A DNA stretch of 64,000 nt, taken from assembly GCF_907164915.1 (NCBI RefSeq), contig NC_061868.1, positions 30,625,939-30,689,938 of the forward strand, given 5' to 3'. Shown piece by piece: positions 1 to 12,640 of this stretch (its first letter is position 1; every line of letters begins with the position of its first letter). The DNA is from Impatiens glandulifera (Eukaryota > Streptophyta > Magnoliopsida > Ericales > Balsaminaceae). The notes under the pieces were generated by a model that worked only from the letters and a program-made list of their open reading frames with translations, made no database searches and had not been told where the DNA came from. The position numbers were made by a program, and so were the translations under genes.

Positions 1-148
1 TGACACATAATTTCGATTGTCAATCCTGGGAATTTCAAATTGTATCAGATGTGATCTTCTTATCTCAAAATGGTGGCAAATGAATTTTGATCATCTCACC
101 GATTCTACTTTAGAATATCACCAATAAATACCAATGTCTTCATAACAG

Positions 149-1328
149 GCTTCCAGTACCTGATGGATGTGATTTAGTTGCTGCTGGTGCACTTCCGGTT
201 GTCTATGGAACATCACATGTGGGCCTCGCTCATAGAGCTAATTTAAAGTCTGGTCAGGTACCAGTTGTTTGTTCTCTACAGCCATTTTGTTTCTTTAGTC
301 TGATGTTGCATCGTTTACTGATGGAGATGTGCCATTTTGGTGATGAAATTGTTAGGTTTTGCTAGTTCTTGGTGCAGCCGGAGGTGTTGGTGTTGCAGCT
401 GTACAAATTGGAAAGGCTTGCGGGGCAGTTGTGATTGCTGTTGCTAGGGGAGATGATAAGATACAGTTTTTGAAATCTATAGGCGCTGACTTTGTTGTTG
501 ACTCAAGCAAAAGTGATATAATTGCAAGCATCAAGGGATTCCTTAATGAAAGAAATCTCAAAGGAGTAGATGTTTTATATGATCCAGTTGGGGGTAAGCT
601 TACAAAAGATGCATTGAAGCTATTGAAATGGGGAGCGCAGATTTTGGTCATAGGATTTGCAAGCGGAGAAGTTCCTGTCATTCCTGCAAATATTGCTCTC
701 GTAAAGGTACCCTACCAATAAATCTATAATAGTACTGTTCGTGTTATATCTAGATTTTCTTTTGTCACTGCGTCCTTGCATATGCGCCAATTTGCAGAAT
801 TGGACGATTCATGGATTGTACTGGGGAAGTTATAAAATTCATCAACCGGGTGTGTTGGAGGATTCTCTGAAGGAGCTATTGTCTTGGTTAGCAAGTGGAA
901 AAATATCCATTAATATCTCCCATGCTTACAGCCTCAAGGAGGTCAGTTCTGTTTAAGTTTTTATATTTGTTGTCTTCTGATGTTATTCATCAATTTTATC
1001 CTAACCCAACGTAAGCATATGAAGAGTTTAGTTCATAAATTTGAGGCTTGTGGCAAGATTCATAGTTTCCAAAGGTTGTTATGAAGTGAAAATTAAACCT
1101 CCTTAATTTTCTTTCCACTAGATCATCTCATGTTGCATTTTGTTTTGCTGGTATTACTATCCATCTTTTTATATCCCATTTTGCCACATAAATGGAGAAA
1201 TGCTGTAATTTAACTATAGAAGTTTTTCTTGCCAGGCCAACCTTGCATTTGCTGCAATAAGAGACAGGAAAGTTATAGGAAAGGTGATGATAATCTGTGA
1301 TAACAAAGCTGCAAAATCCAAGCTTTAG
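149..1328 (+). CDS. NADPH quinone oxidoreductase-like protein, copy A (3' part, exons 2-5)
   Basis: This is a medium-chain (zinc-independent) quinone oxidoreductase of the GroES/alcohol dehydrogenase superfamily, resembling Arabidopsis At3g56460 from memory of that family. Such enzymes reduce quinones or enones with NADPH. The exons I read are 149-257, 356-706, 798-941 and 1236-1328, all with GT/AG borders and open frames. Exon 1 lies left of the window. The second exon here starts the Rossmann fold with the nucleotide-binding motif GAAGGVG. The protein ends in Ser-Lys-Leu, a peroxisomal targeting signal type 1, so a peroxisomal location is inferred. Copy B at 42344-45870 is the same gene with matching exon borders, except that copy A lacks one 73 bp intron inside its 356-706 exon. 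Nothing visible is broken, so copy A may be functional, but its promoter and start are unseen. Confidence 0.88.
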
Positions 1329-1790
1329 TGTGACAGTTGGGGAATAGTAGAATTTCCTTCTGGAATGCATCTGTTTTTGTAATAAACTATAAAGACACCT
1401 GTTAATGTAATATACAAATAAAACATAGAGAGTTTGCTGTTAACAATAACGAAATAAGTTGTGATTTCTTCACATTGGAATTTACCTGTTTTAAATTTTA
1501 GATTTCAATAATGTGTTATCAGGGTCATTGTTCTTGCACTTGTGATGCTAGAAACATAGCTGCAATCCTAACATTGCCTTTAAAAGCAGGAACACTCATT
1601 TTTTTACTTCTAAATTTATAATTTTTAAAATTTTGAGATAATAAATTATTTAAAAATGTTATTTCTATACACTCATTGTAAAAATTAAACTAAAGAATTA
1701 ATTTGGAGAAATTAATTTAGAATCAATATCGTATTGATTAATAAATATTGTATAATTTTTAAATAAAATTGAAATGTTCTAAAATTAATC

Positions 1791-1853
<63 letters not shown>

Positions 1854-2579
1854 GAGAGTTGGAGTTATTTAATAAAATTAAATAAATTGTTTATGTTATT
1901 TTTATTATGAGAAATGATTGGAAAAGGAGAATTAGAAAAGAATGATGTGACGCAATTAATTAAAAAATAATAAATTTTTTATTTTTTTTTTCCACATTAT
2001 TATTTCGATACTACCCATGCAGGCGAAATATATATATATATATAAGAGGTTAAGATTTCTTTATATTGTGAACGAGCAATATTAAAAAAAATATAATGTA
2101 GGTAATAAAATATATTTATTATTTGGGTTTTAGAGATTTTTAAATATATTATATTTGATTTTTTTTGGTTATATTTACTAGTAAATAAATTAAAAAAAAA
2201 ATAGATTGTTTATTAATTTTAAAAGTTAATAATATTATATAAATATTTTTTTCATTTATTTTAATAAAAATATCTTTATTTATTTTATCTTTCTAATTTT
2301 AATTATTATTATAAAAAACAAATTTATTACAAACAAACATTTCAAAATATGTAATTCTTTTTAAATTACTTTATATCATATTATATATTTTATAAATAAT
2401 AAGTTAATAATTTTTTTTATGAGAAGAATACTAAATTTATTCATTAAATTTGAAGTAATTTCTTATAATTATCCACAATCTAAAAATTTGTTTTTGTTCA
2501 TATAATCTTGTAAATTTTCTCAAATTTATTCAAACAGATAAAAAAAAATAAACTTCTTTAATATTTGTCATATTAATGT
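1329..2579. other. AT-rich intergenic stretch downstream of copy A
   Basis: This holds the presumed 3' UTR of oxidoreductase copy A, then very AT-rich DNA with a TA microsatellite at 1794-1850 and a shorter one near 2029-2043. I see no coding sequence. Confidence 0.6.
1794..1850. repeat. (AT)n microsatellite
   Basis: This is a nearly pure AT dinucleotide run of about 28 units. Length variation between individuals is expected for such runs. Confidence 0.95.
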
Positions 2580-2979
2580 TGTAATAATTTAAATTTTATT
2601 TACCTAATTTATAAATTTTAAAAATAATTATTTTAAATAAATAAAGTTAAGATAATTAAAATTAAAGTAAAATAATGATTAAATAATTAATTAGAATAAT
2701 TATTATAATAATTAAACCTCAATTAATTAAAATAATGGACAAGAAAAATAAATAAAATGATTTCAAATAAATATTATATTTATTTTATCTCAAACTAATT
2801 TGAAGGTATAAAAAAATTAAAATAAAAAATTTAGGATAAATATTGTATATATTTTATCCCAAATAAATATTATGTCTATTTAAAATAATTTTTTTTTGTT
2901 GAACATAAAGACAAAGGGACGTAAGAAAAATTAATTTCAACCAAGCCCTAAGGCTGAAAATGGAGCGTAATGTCACAGG

Positions 2980-3579
2980 TAGGGGTAGAGAAAATTACCG
3001 ATATTAAAGGTATATCGAAAATACCGTACCGTAATATATCGAAAATATCGACTTTTAAAGTATATCGAAAAAAAGGTAAGGTATGATACCGATATCGTAT
3101 ATTATTAGTACGGTAAAGGTATGAGATTTTTAAAATTTTGATATATCGAGATATACCGAAATACCGAAATAGTATTTATAAGTATTTATATATATTAACT
3201 TATAAGGAAATAATTAAATAAATTTGAAATTAATTTAATTATAGAAATATAATTTTTGAATAATATCAATATATAATTATAGTGAAATATTATTAAATAT
3301 ATGCAATCTCTACCTTACCGATATGATTGATTTTTTTTTAAAATTAATATATTTTTTAGGTATCAAAGGTATAATACCGATACCGTACCAAAAATAAGGT
3401 ATACCGAAATTAAGGTAAGATAAAAGTATAAATTTTATGTATACCGAAATTAAGGTATATCGAAACAAGGTATACCGAAATCAAGGTAAGGTAAAAATAT
3501 GCATTTTTTGCATACCGAATTTTAGGTAAGGTATAAGGTATGAATAAAATATTAAGGTATACCGTACCGACCTACCCTA
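2980..3579. mobile_element. hAT-like non-autonomous DNA element with dense internal repeats
   Basis: This 600 bp element has short imperfect terminal inverted repeats (TAGGGGTAG at the left, TAGGGTAGG read inward from the right). It is flanked by an 8 bp duplication with one mismatch, GTCACAGG at 2972-2979 and GTCACGGG at 3580-3587. An 8 bp duplication is typical of hAT transposons. The interior has no ORF and is packed with variants of GGTATACCGAAA and AAGGTAAGGTA in both orientations, like the subterminal transposase-binding repeats of hAT elements. It interrupts the first bases of the gypsy 3' LTR, so it is younger than that element. Confidence 0.75.
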
Positions 3580-4067
3580 GTCACGGGATGAAATTCGACC
3601 CGTGTGGCACTAGGCTTAATCGACACAAATTCTAGCTAGTAAGCCCTTTTACACAATGTAAGAAGAACTTAGAGAGAGAAAAAAAATTGAGAATAAAAAT
3701 TGTATATTAAATACTTGGTAATTACAATGAAATATCTTTGAGGTATTTATAGGACTTACAACGTATTAAATTATGAATTGTCTTTCAATTACAATTTAAT
3801 TACACTAATTTAGGATATATCTTCATTAATTAGAATATTCATTCCTAAGTTATAATATATCTTCTAATCTTTTCCTTAATTAGAATATATATCTTCTAAT
3901 CTCTCCCTTAATTAAAATATTTCTTCTAATCTCTTCCTTAATTAGAATATTCATTGGGCCTATTTAGGCGATTGGGCCTCCCATTGGGCTTGGGATATTA
4001 GCGCACTGTGAGGCCAAGACTTTAGTGAGCCTCGACATCCCCTATATTGGGTCGTGACACTAATAGT

Positions 4068-6317
4068 TCATAACATTCTCCCCCACCTAAGTCGTGGTCG
4101 TCCTCGGCTCGACCTTGGATCGACACTCTTCAATCTTCTGCCTGAATTTCCACAAGATATTCTCTCGTTCCCAACAATTCTCGACACCCGATAAACCTTT
4201 CCCCCATGCCGCTCGATTTTAAACGGTCTTTCGTACCTACGCACAAGCCACTTGAACAAATATTGTAGACACTTACATTGATGCATGAGTAATTTCCCTA
4301 TTCCTTGGTCCTCCTCCTTGAACCCGACTGCACGCCTCTTCAGATCTGCCCATTTCTTCATCTTCCTAGTGTCTTCGTCCAAAGATGCCCGAGCAAGATC
4401 TACTTTATCTCCTAAGGATTTGGTGAGAGTGAATGTGGACTGACTTTGACCAACGTAACTTGTGGTTAAACTTTCTGAAGTTGATGGTTGTGTGGTGTCT
4501 TTGGCCTTGAGCCCCTCGAAGGCTTTGACACACGCTATCTGGACTTCCTCGAGTACTTCTTTTCCCTTGAACCCGTCCCCATCATCCATCTTAGAAAAAA
4601 TGGAAAATGTCTCTTTCCCACATTTGTAACCTCAACTAAACCACATTGCTGAGAACATGCACATACCCTCTAATTATCACTCTAGTCTTTTCGTGATCCA
4701 AAATAATTAAGGAATCAGAATGAGGAACTATGCAAGCGCGTACCTGATCGAACCATTGAAGTCCCAACACTACATCGTAGTCATCCATAGGGACTAATGT
4801 AAATGAGACTGTCCCATTCCAGTCTCCAATCCTAGTGTGCACTTTCTTAGCATCTTCTATCATCGGCTTGACTGTTGTACTCACAAAATTTACCGTCCCT
4901 CTTGTTGGGTGGATGCGAATACCCAACACCTTGGCCACTCCTTCATGCATAAATTTGTAAGTAGCTCAAGTATCCACTAGTGCTTTGATGCGCCTTCCTC
5001 CGATCAAGGCATCCACGAACATGGAGCCCCTCTTTGTTCCCTTGATCAGTTCCGCAATACTAGCCTTCACAGCATTGAGTAGTCATAAGGATCTTATTTA
5101 AGTCTCTTCTTCCTCATTAGAGGACTCAGTTCCTTTAACCGTTGTAACATTTTCCCCCTTAAACGGGTACATAAACTTTATGTGATTGTGAGCATAAAAA
5201 AATATAACAGGCTCTTAGCTTACCCGATTCGTTGGCTTGCCTCCCTGAGTTGTTGTGTGGATGCCCCTTCTTGGGTGGGCGGTCTCCCCCACCTTTCTCC
5301 TTATCATGTGGGCGGTCTCCCCCACCTTCCTCCTCATCATCCCTAAGGATCTTTGGCCTGTCCACAGACGCTTTGAGTTTGATCAGTCTTTCTACAACTG
5401 TAATTACCTCAGAGACGTTCTACACCTTAGCCCTTTACAACTCCAACTATGCCCAAGTTTTTAGGCCATTAACAAATGCGAACAGAGCCTCCTGTTCCGT
5501 TAAACTAGGTAACTCGAGTATCAACTCCTGGAACTCCTTCACATATTCCTTGATGGTCCTGTTGTGCACAAGTTGACTTAGCCACTTCCTAGCTTCGAAA
5601 TTGGCGTTCTCTAGGAAGAATTAGCGCTTGAACTCGGTCTTGAAGTCTTTCCAAGTTTCCACCTTCAGCGTACCTCGTTCAATATCTGCTTCCCGCCTCC
5701 TCCACCACATTAGTGCCATCTCTATAAGAAAGAATGGTGTTGTTTCCAACTTAGTACGATCATCGAATATGCTTGATGTCCGAAAATACCTCCCCATGTT
5801 CCAAAGGAAGTCCTCCACTTCCTTTGCACTTCTCGAGACTTTGAATGGAGTTGGTTTGAGAACATTCATCCGATGAGGTGCCACACCTATATGCTCCCCT
5901 CCATTCCACCTAATCCGACCTTCCATCGCATCGAGCCTCCCCATCGTTTCCCTTAGGAGAGCGTCGATCATCGCATGAGTTTCTCCTTAGATTGTCTCAA
6001 GTATTTACTTTTCCTGTCAGATATTATTAATCTCCCCTCGAACCAATCCCATCACTTCATCACGAATGCTACGATTCAAATTGTTAATGATTCTCATAAC
6101 TTCATTCTCCAACTGTTTACTTTTCTCATCTAACACTGTCACTTTATCGGCCACCGTGCTAAACACTTTGAGAGCTTCTTAGTGCCGCTCATGCCTCTTC
6201 AAGCCGGGTCACCTGCGCTTCCATGGAAGCACCTCTCTTGATGAACTTATCCCTCTTGTATCCCTTATCCTTATATTGGCCGGTCGGAACCTTAGTGACG
6301 ATGGTACCTGAATTCAT
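4068..6317 (-). pseudogene. Decayed gag / protease / integrase-tail remnant of gypsy G1
   Basis: On the minus strand the order is as follows. Gag starts near 6317 (MNSGTIVTKVP) and has its core at 5971-5621, containing the WWRRREADIERG motif. A basic linker sits at 5365-5159, and a protease-like tail at 4950-4636 ends with DDYDVVLGLQWFDQV. Then 4589-4068 resembles the region after the integrase core (DTRKMKKWADLKRR). The whole polymerase region is missing between 4636 and 4589. Several frameshifts and stops are present. Gag is clearly related to that of gypsy G2 at 12641-14880, so the two belong to one clade. Confidence 0.8.
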
Positions 6318-6363
6318 CTCTTGCAGCTTGAATGCGGAAGCACAACTTAGCTCTAATACCACT

Positions 6364-6835
6364 TGTCACAAGATTAAATTCGACCCGTGTGGAACTAGGC
6401 TAGATCGACGCAGATTCTAGCTAGTAAGCCCTTTTACACAATGTAAGAAGAACTTAGAGAGATAGAAGTTGAGAATAAGAATTGTATATTAAATACTTGG
6501 TAATTACAATGAAATATCTTTAAGATATTTATAGGACTTACAACGTATTAAATTAGAAATTGTCTTCCAATTACAATTTAATTACACTAATTTAGGATAT
6601 CTCTTCCTTAATTAGAATATCCCTCCTAAGTTATAAAATATCTTTTAATCTCTTCTTTAATTAGAATATATCTTCTAATCTCTTCCTTAATTAGAATATC
6701 TCTTCTAATCTCTTCCTTAATTAGAATATACATTGGGCCTATTTAGGCGATTGGGTCTCCCCTTGGGTTTGGGATATTAGTGCACTGTGAGGCCAAGACT
6801 TTAATGAGCCTCTACATCCCCTAAGGGTCGTAACA
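6364..6835 (-). repeat. 5' LTR of gypsy G1
   Basis: This 472 bp LTR starts TGTTACG and ends GTGACA on the minus strand. It shares nearly all of its sequence with 3588-4059, including the run of TTAATTAGAATAT-type short repeats at 6600-6730. Confidence 0.85.
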
Positions 6836-9309
6836 GTAATCTATATTAGTTGAAATTAGGAGAATTCAGTGCAGCAAACCCTCTAGCCATCAGATGAGCA
6901 CCCAAGCTTCATCCAACGAATAATAGAGGACCGTGTAGTCCACTGTAACGGAAGAGAAGCACTTCCGCGCAACACTTGATCAATTAACGCACGCCTCAAC
7001 GTCGTTAGCCTAGACGCGAACAGAATGCCCAAGTGTTTGTATTTCAACCAAAAACAACGTTGTTTCTCCTATAGTTTATCTTCTTCCTCGTGACGAACAA
7101 CCATCATCATCTGCCGAAACTTTTGATTTTTTTTAAAAAGTGGAACTCAGTTGATACTCAACCAAAATGGTTGATTCGAAAGCTGAAATGATCAAATGCT
7201 TTATTATCGCATATATCAATCAACTAGATAAAGTCATTAATAGAGTTTTGTCTGAAATCTGATCCACTTGGTAGATCAACCGATCTTGTGAGGCTATAAA
7301 TAGCTCCCTCTAGGCAAACCGAATGCAAGTATCACAATCTCAAGCCCTCAATAAATCCCATAAAAAATTCACCAAGTTTTTAAAACTTTTTTCTTGAAAA
7401 CTTTGAAACTTTGTATAAGGCTGTAATCTCGGATTTGTGTATTCACATAGCTTCTAAAAGAGTTCAGGAGTATTCTCCAACTCACAGTAAAATTCTAATC
7501 ATGCTGTAATTCAGTTTATGAATTCAAATTGAGATTTTTACATTTTAGTTTGACCAATTTTATATACTACTTGATTGTTCAATTTGATGATTGTAAAACG
7601 AGCCTGAAATCACTTACAAGCTTTCTGTCGAAACTAAATTAAATCATTTGATCTAAATCAAAAGTACCCAAATTTGATTTTCAAAATTTTCAAAATATGG
7701 TTTCTGTTCTTGAGTTACAACTAAAAGATAGTGATCTAAAACTATTTTAACACATTTTTAAGGATGTTAGGAGTATATTCAGACCAATTCCAAGTAATCT
7801 CAATTATGTTTGATCAAAAACTAATTTTTTTATAAAAATAAAAATTTCAGTTCTTGAATTGGTAAAGTAAACAGCTAGTAATCATGTTTTGGTCTCATTC
7901 GATCCTATGAGGTATAATGAAGCTTACAAGCAAGCTTCTTACACTTCATTAAACCTTAAGAATAAAATAAAACACGTTTTTACCTTAAAACTGTTTGACT
8001 TGAATGGAACATCATCCTGATCGAATAATGCATCGTGATGGTGTTATAAATAATTCTTGGGGCTAGACGAAGCTTCTCATGCATTCAGATCAAAGTATTA
8101 ATCCCTAGTCAAAATCATCAAACCTGTAGTTTGACGTTCTTGAAGTCTGACCGAGGGCTTGACCTGGGTTCGATTTCCAATTGAGAAAATCGGACCCTCC
8201 CCTACACCCGATCAAGAAAATTCTAGCATGGGCTTAATTTTCAATCGAAAAATAAATCCGACATGGTTTTCGACTGAGGATTTCTAGTCCCAACCGATAG
8301 TTTCCCGCATTTCGACTAAGAGCTCCCCGCACCCGACCGAAGATTATTCTAGGACCGAGAACTTCCCGCACCTTGACTGAGAGCTCCTCGCACTCGATCA
8401 AGCATTCCTAGCCTAGGACCGAGAGCTCTTCGTACCCGATAGAGAGGTCTCAACCCAGGACTGAGGAGTTTTAGCCCGAGACTGATGGATTGACACCCTC
8501 GACCGAGAGGACCGGTCCTAGGGTCAATTTGATTGAGAATTTTAATTTCAATTTTTTTTTTTTAAATTGGAAGTCCCAAACCGTTTTCTAAAAATCTAAA
8601 ATAATAGAAAAAAATTCAAAATATTTTTTTAGAATATTTTCTCAAAAAATATTTTGATAAGGGTCTGTTTGAGATTTATTTCTAAATTCTAATGCCTAAA
8701 ACTGATATTATTCAGGTACTTTCCTCAATAATCATCGACATCAATCACATCACCAACATTTAAATATTATTTTACAATTTTAAATTGAAGAATAACCTGT
8801 GCATGTCTAGAACTTGAAAATAATTTGTTAAATAAAACGTAATAAAAACAAATTTTTAAAAGCTAAGATTTAATAAATTAGAGACTGTTATTTAACAGGT
8901 AAAAAGGATATAGTGCGAAAGCCCTTTCACGAGTATCACCAAACACTAAATACAAAAGAATCTCTAGTCAAATATACGTTTGTACACGTATACAAAACGT
9001 TCTTTTGATTTTAAATTTAAAATCAATTAATGACTCTTTCATCAAATAAATATTCTTTTAAATTAATATAAAATACAGATTTCTCTTAATCAAGTTATGA
9101 TTTAATTATCCTAAATCTAAAATATTGTTTAAAATTTGATCAAAAGATTAATTATTGTTGTAATTAATTTTAAAATGCGAGGACATATTTTTATAAATAT
9201 TTTTAAAATAATGTTTTATTAAAAAGATTTTCGACACGCAAACCAATGTTGAAATTTATCGAACCTCATACTTTTCCGGGACAAGGAGTTTCTAGGGGTT
9301 AGAACTTTC

Positions 9310-9324
9310 TAGCGACTCTATCGG
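9310..9324 (+). other. Primer-binding site of the Tat-like element
   Basis: The sequence TAGCGACTCTATCGG a few bases after the LTR end resembles the TGGCGACTC-type site common just after Tat/Ogre-like LTRs, here with one change. Its position right at the LTR edge is the main support. Confidence 0.5.
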
Positions 9325-9949
9325 AGATTAAATTGTTTAACTCAAAATCATAAAATTTGGCTATTGAAAAACGTTTTTATTACGTTTTCAAATTAATAGA
9401 CACATCTAAAAAGATATATCACCTAGAAGATGCATAGAGTTTTATCCTAATAAATGTCTAGACCTATAAATGATATATAACCCTAATTACTCTCAAAAGT
9501 AAACGATAGAATTCAGTACTTATACAAGTTTATGTGCAAAGATTGTCGATGAAGAACGAATACTTGGTACAAACTGAGTGATGTTACAAGAGTTTAACCT
9601 ATAATGTTTGGGATCGACCCTTCTCTTTGGCAATGAGCCATCCAATAGGTATGTATTGTGAAGTTAAGAAAAAATTCTCGATTGAGTTGATACTTCCTAG
9701 TTTATGACAGTGTTAACCTCCCTCCACTATCAGTGAGTGATACTCTCTTATGATTCACCGTAACACAAAAATCATGGATACTCTAAATCCAAGTTAGTTG
9801 TTTGACGTTCCTGAACAATTAAACATCGTCACTAAAACCCTTGGGTGACTATTATATATGTATTATGTGAATGCATCTATAGACAAATGAACATATGTGA
9901 GTATGTCTCCTTTTCAAAACAATAACATTCATGTAAATTGCTTTGTACA

Positions 9950-11010
9950 TCCCATCGCAGACAATGTCTATTCTGGACAATACAGCTTTAATCTCGTGGA
10001 TCGAGAACTTCCATGAAAATGGGTGGAATCATAGGATTTACGAGTTAACCCCTATCATGAGGTTCATCAAATTTAAAATAAATAAGAACTTCATGATGCA
10101 AATGCAAAGAAGATGGAACTCTATCTTAGGAACCTTCTTCATGGGAGACAGACATATGTGCCCTACCATAAAGGAATTCAGGGCTAACTTATTAATAGGA
10201 AACACAAATATTTCACATCTCAAACCTTTGTAGAATCCATGTCATTAAGAAACTACTACAACAAGAATTTAGATATACAAAAGAGACATCCAAAAGTATC
10301 TTGAGAAATGCCACCACTGACTTCTATAAATGGACCAAAATAGAGGTTAAGAATGGAGAAATTCTTTTAATCCTAAGCTTGTCAATGATGATAAGGACTG
10401 TAATACTGGATCACTTCTCCTGGCCCCATTAGGTAATAAACCATCCTTTAAAATCTTAGAGATAGCCTATCATGTATGCATATGAAACAAAGACCCATCA
10501 GGTCTCATCCTAGTAGAAACACTGATGGGACTAAATAAATCACTTCTAACCTCCACCATGAACAAAAGATGCTCACCCCTAGTATTTTATATATGGTTTC
10601 TCCATAAACTCGAGCGCCTCCCACTAATAGTCCCTAGAGACTCCATGGGTCATGCCCTACAATATCGAAGAATGAAAAGAGCTCTACCAGAACCTCTCAT
10701 ATAGAATAATGATTTCATTAGGAAACCGCTTCCATGATATCCCATCAAGAAATTTTCCTACATGATGGATGGCGAACCAATGATTTCACTCATGAGTTTG
10801 TAATGGATCACTTCTTATTATACTCACGATCTCTTCAAACAGTTGATCGTGTTATCATGTCTCCTTATACTAGAAGCAATATTGCACAAGTCTTACATCG
10901 AAAAATGACACAACGCCTCAAAGATGGGAATCTTAAAGGACCGAAGAAATTACCTAACAGATATCATTGAGGAATATGAGCGGGCCAAGAAGAATGAAGA
11001 AGATGAGAAC
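9950..11010 (+). pseudogene. Decayed DUF7745 (plant mobile-domain-like) ORF
   Basis: Several broken frames keep landmarks of the plant DUF7745 domain. These are RRWNSILGTFFMGDRHMCPTIKEF-like text near 10107-10180 (the family's F-x-F-G-D...L-x-P-T-x-x-E-F pattern), a SPLVFYIWFLHKL segment near 10577-10615, and a C-terminal part ending EEYERAKKNEEDEN before a stop near 11010. DUF7745 is common in plant transposons, and its function is unknown. It sits between the primer-binding site and gag of a Tat-like element in the same orientation, which suggests it was an extra 5' ORF of that element. Stops and frameshifts rule out an intact protein. Confidence 0.55.
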
Positions 11011-11529
11011 TAAAGTATAAGAGCATGCTATAGTAGGACTTAAAACCTACAACAACCTTTATTGTTACTTTTACTATCTAGATTACTCTATAAATATAAA
11101 CAAGAGATATACATGTATGCAATAAACTATCGACTATTTTATATAATAAATCATATATTTTCTATATATAGGATCAAAAACGAGATTTTTATTCTCTAGG
11201 ATTCATTTACATTCATATTCATTGCATTGTACTTACAATACAAATGAAAATCATCATCTCTTCTTCAATCGCAGTCCACGAATGTGAACAATCGTTATGG
11301 CCCCCCAAAAGAGATCTAGTAACTGGACGTTTCATACATCGATAAATTGCTAAGGAAACACTGATACCTTAAATAGTCTCCACGACTGAATTCAGAGAAA
11401 TGAAGGAAAGTCTCTAGTATGTGACAGAACAACTCGTGTTAATCACGAGTTCTTTGGTTAATCAACACATGTTATTTACATCCTAAAACAAGTCTTCTTC
11501 TTCCCGTATTCATACCTTGCCTATTCCAA

Positions 11530-12155
11530 TCATGTTTACCCCCATTAATCTCAATCCTCTTAGTCCTCGAACTCAATATGAAGTCTCATACTAAGAAGAC
11601 TCGAAAGAAAATTTTGACAAAACTAAAGAGGCTCAACATGGGACTCATGAAGATGAACTCAATTCCATGGGACCACAGGAAAAACAACCACAATGGTTAA
11701 TCATCCACCCTCTACCGAATACGAGCGCTAAATGATCCAAGTTCGAGCTATAAAAGCCGAGATGCAAGAACAACTTGATAAAATAGCCAAGGAAAAATAT
11801 ATTTACAAAGATTATGACTATAAGAATGCTATGAAAACGGTCGAAATAAAAGTAATTCTAATATGTATAAATTACCTGCCATATCCAAATATGTTGGCAA
11901 TAGCGACTCATTCGTCATTTTCAAGATGTAGACATTTGCAATGACTCCTTTATAACTATGAGTACCAACAATACTTCATCTTTTTCTACAATATATTGAT
12001 GATGCTACTCTACGTTGGTATCATCCATAGAAAGTATCATATTTTCAGACCATCGATGAACTGTTTCCCCAAATATGTTGCTCATTCATAGAATGTTTCA
12101 ACATGCATCTTAACTTGGAACGACAAGAAAATAGGCTGAAAAATAGTAAGCAAAG
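11530..12155 (+). pseudogene. Decayed gag of the Tat-like element
   Basis: Broken frames contain pieces like AKEKYIYKDYDYKNAMKTVE (11786-11850) and, near 12000-12100, a gag-core pattern (RWYHP, a helix with FQTIDELF). The sequence is cut off at 12155 by gypsy element G2. Calling it gag is an inference from motif order and position after the primer-binding site. Confidence 0.5.
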
Positions 12156-12594
12156 TGTCACGGCCCATTTGTGGGAGGGCCCAATCAAGAGGAGTAGAGG
12201 TCCACCAAGTCATGATCCAAATCCAAGAAGGGAGAAGAGTGGAACCAAACAAGACTTAGTCTTATCCACACTCCACCTACCCATCATTAATGCATTTAAT
12301 GCTTTCTCCTTAACCACCACCCACCTATCCATCATTAATGCATTTAATGCTTTCTCCTTAACCACCACCCACCTATCCATCATTAATGCATTTAATGCTT
12401 TACTTGTAATTTACCTATAAATACATGTAGTCACACCTTATAAAGTAGTAGTTGAATACAACTCTTATTCTCAAAGCTTTGTTTCTCTCCATAAGTCTTC
12501 TTGCATTGAGTTTTCTTGTTTCAAAAAGGCTTACTAAGTTAGAATCTCTTCGATCTAACTTAGTGCCACACGGATCTACTTTTAGCCCGTGACA
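12156..12594 (+). repeat. 5' LTR of gypsy G2 with triple internal repeat and TATA box
   Basis: This 439 bp LTR starts TGTCACGG and ends CGTGACA. It contains three copies of a ~48 bp unit (about 12268-12400) built around CATCATTAATGCATTTAATG, directly followed by the TATA-like ACCTATAAATAC at 12411-12422. The repeats sit where an LTR enhancer would be expected. Confidence 0.85.
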
Positions 12595-12640
12595 AGTGAT
12601 ATCAGAGCAAGGTTGTGCTTCCGCACTCAAGTTGCAAGAG

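Larger units (their letters stand above)
2971..6835 (-). mobile_element. Deleted Ty3/gypsy retrotransposon (element G1)
   Basis: Two LTRs of about 475-480 bp bound it. The 3' LTR (2971-4059) carries a hAT-like insertion, and the 5' LTR is 6364-6835. Both read TGTTACGACCC/TGTCACGACCC at the start and GTGACA at the end on the minus strand. A primer-binding site resembling initiator tRNA-Met (TGGTATTAGAGC) lies on the minus strand beside 6364, and a polypurine tract beside 4059. The flanks show a GTAA(T) duplication at 2966-2970/6836-6840, so the element sits in the Tat-like LTR copy 1. The internal part keeps gag, protease and the extreme C-terminus only. Reverse transcriptase, RNase H and the integrase core are gone, so it cannot move by itself. 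Confidence 0.85.
2580..9303 (+). mobile_element. Tat/Ogre-like LTR, copy 1 (interrupted by a gypsy element)
   Basis: This is a long terminal repeat of about 2.85 kb once the 2971-6835 insertion is removed. It aligns by eye along its length with copy 2 (21045-30136, minus) and copy 3 (47581-50495). Shared landmarks are an AT-rich start, a block around 6880-7130 ending in the AACGTTGTTT region, a TATA-like GGCTATAAATAG near 7294, a block rich in ACCGAG motifs (8130-8530), and an end GGGGTTAGA matching GGGGTTACA in the other copies. The left edge at 2580 was inferred from the other copies. The next bases (9310-9324) look like the primer-binding site, so this is the 5' LTR of a plus-strand element whose internal region follows. 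Confidence 0.75.

Noticed and set aside
5232..5576. Plus-strand open frames over the gypsy G1 gag region
   Set aside because: These are antisense shadows of the gag coding sequence, which is on the minus strand.
12594..12610. tRNA-like sequence after LTRs (ATCAGAGC strings at several sites)
   Set aside because: These are primer-binding sites complementary to initiator tRNA-Met, not tRNA genes.
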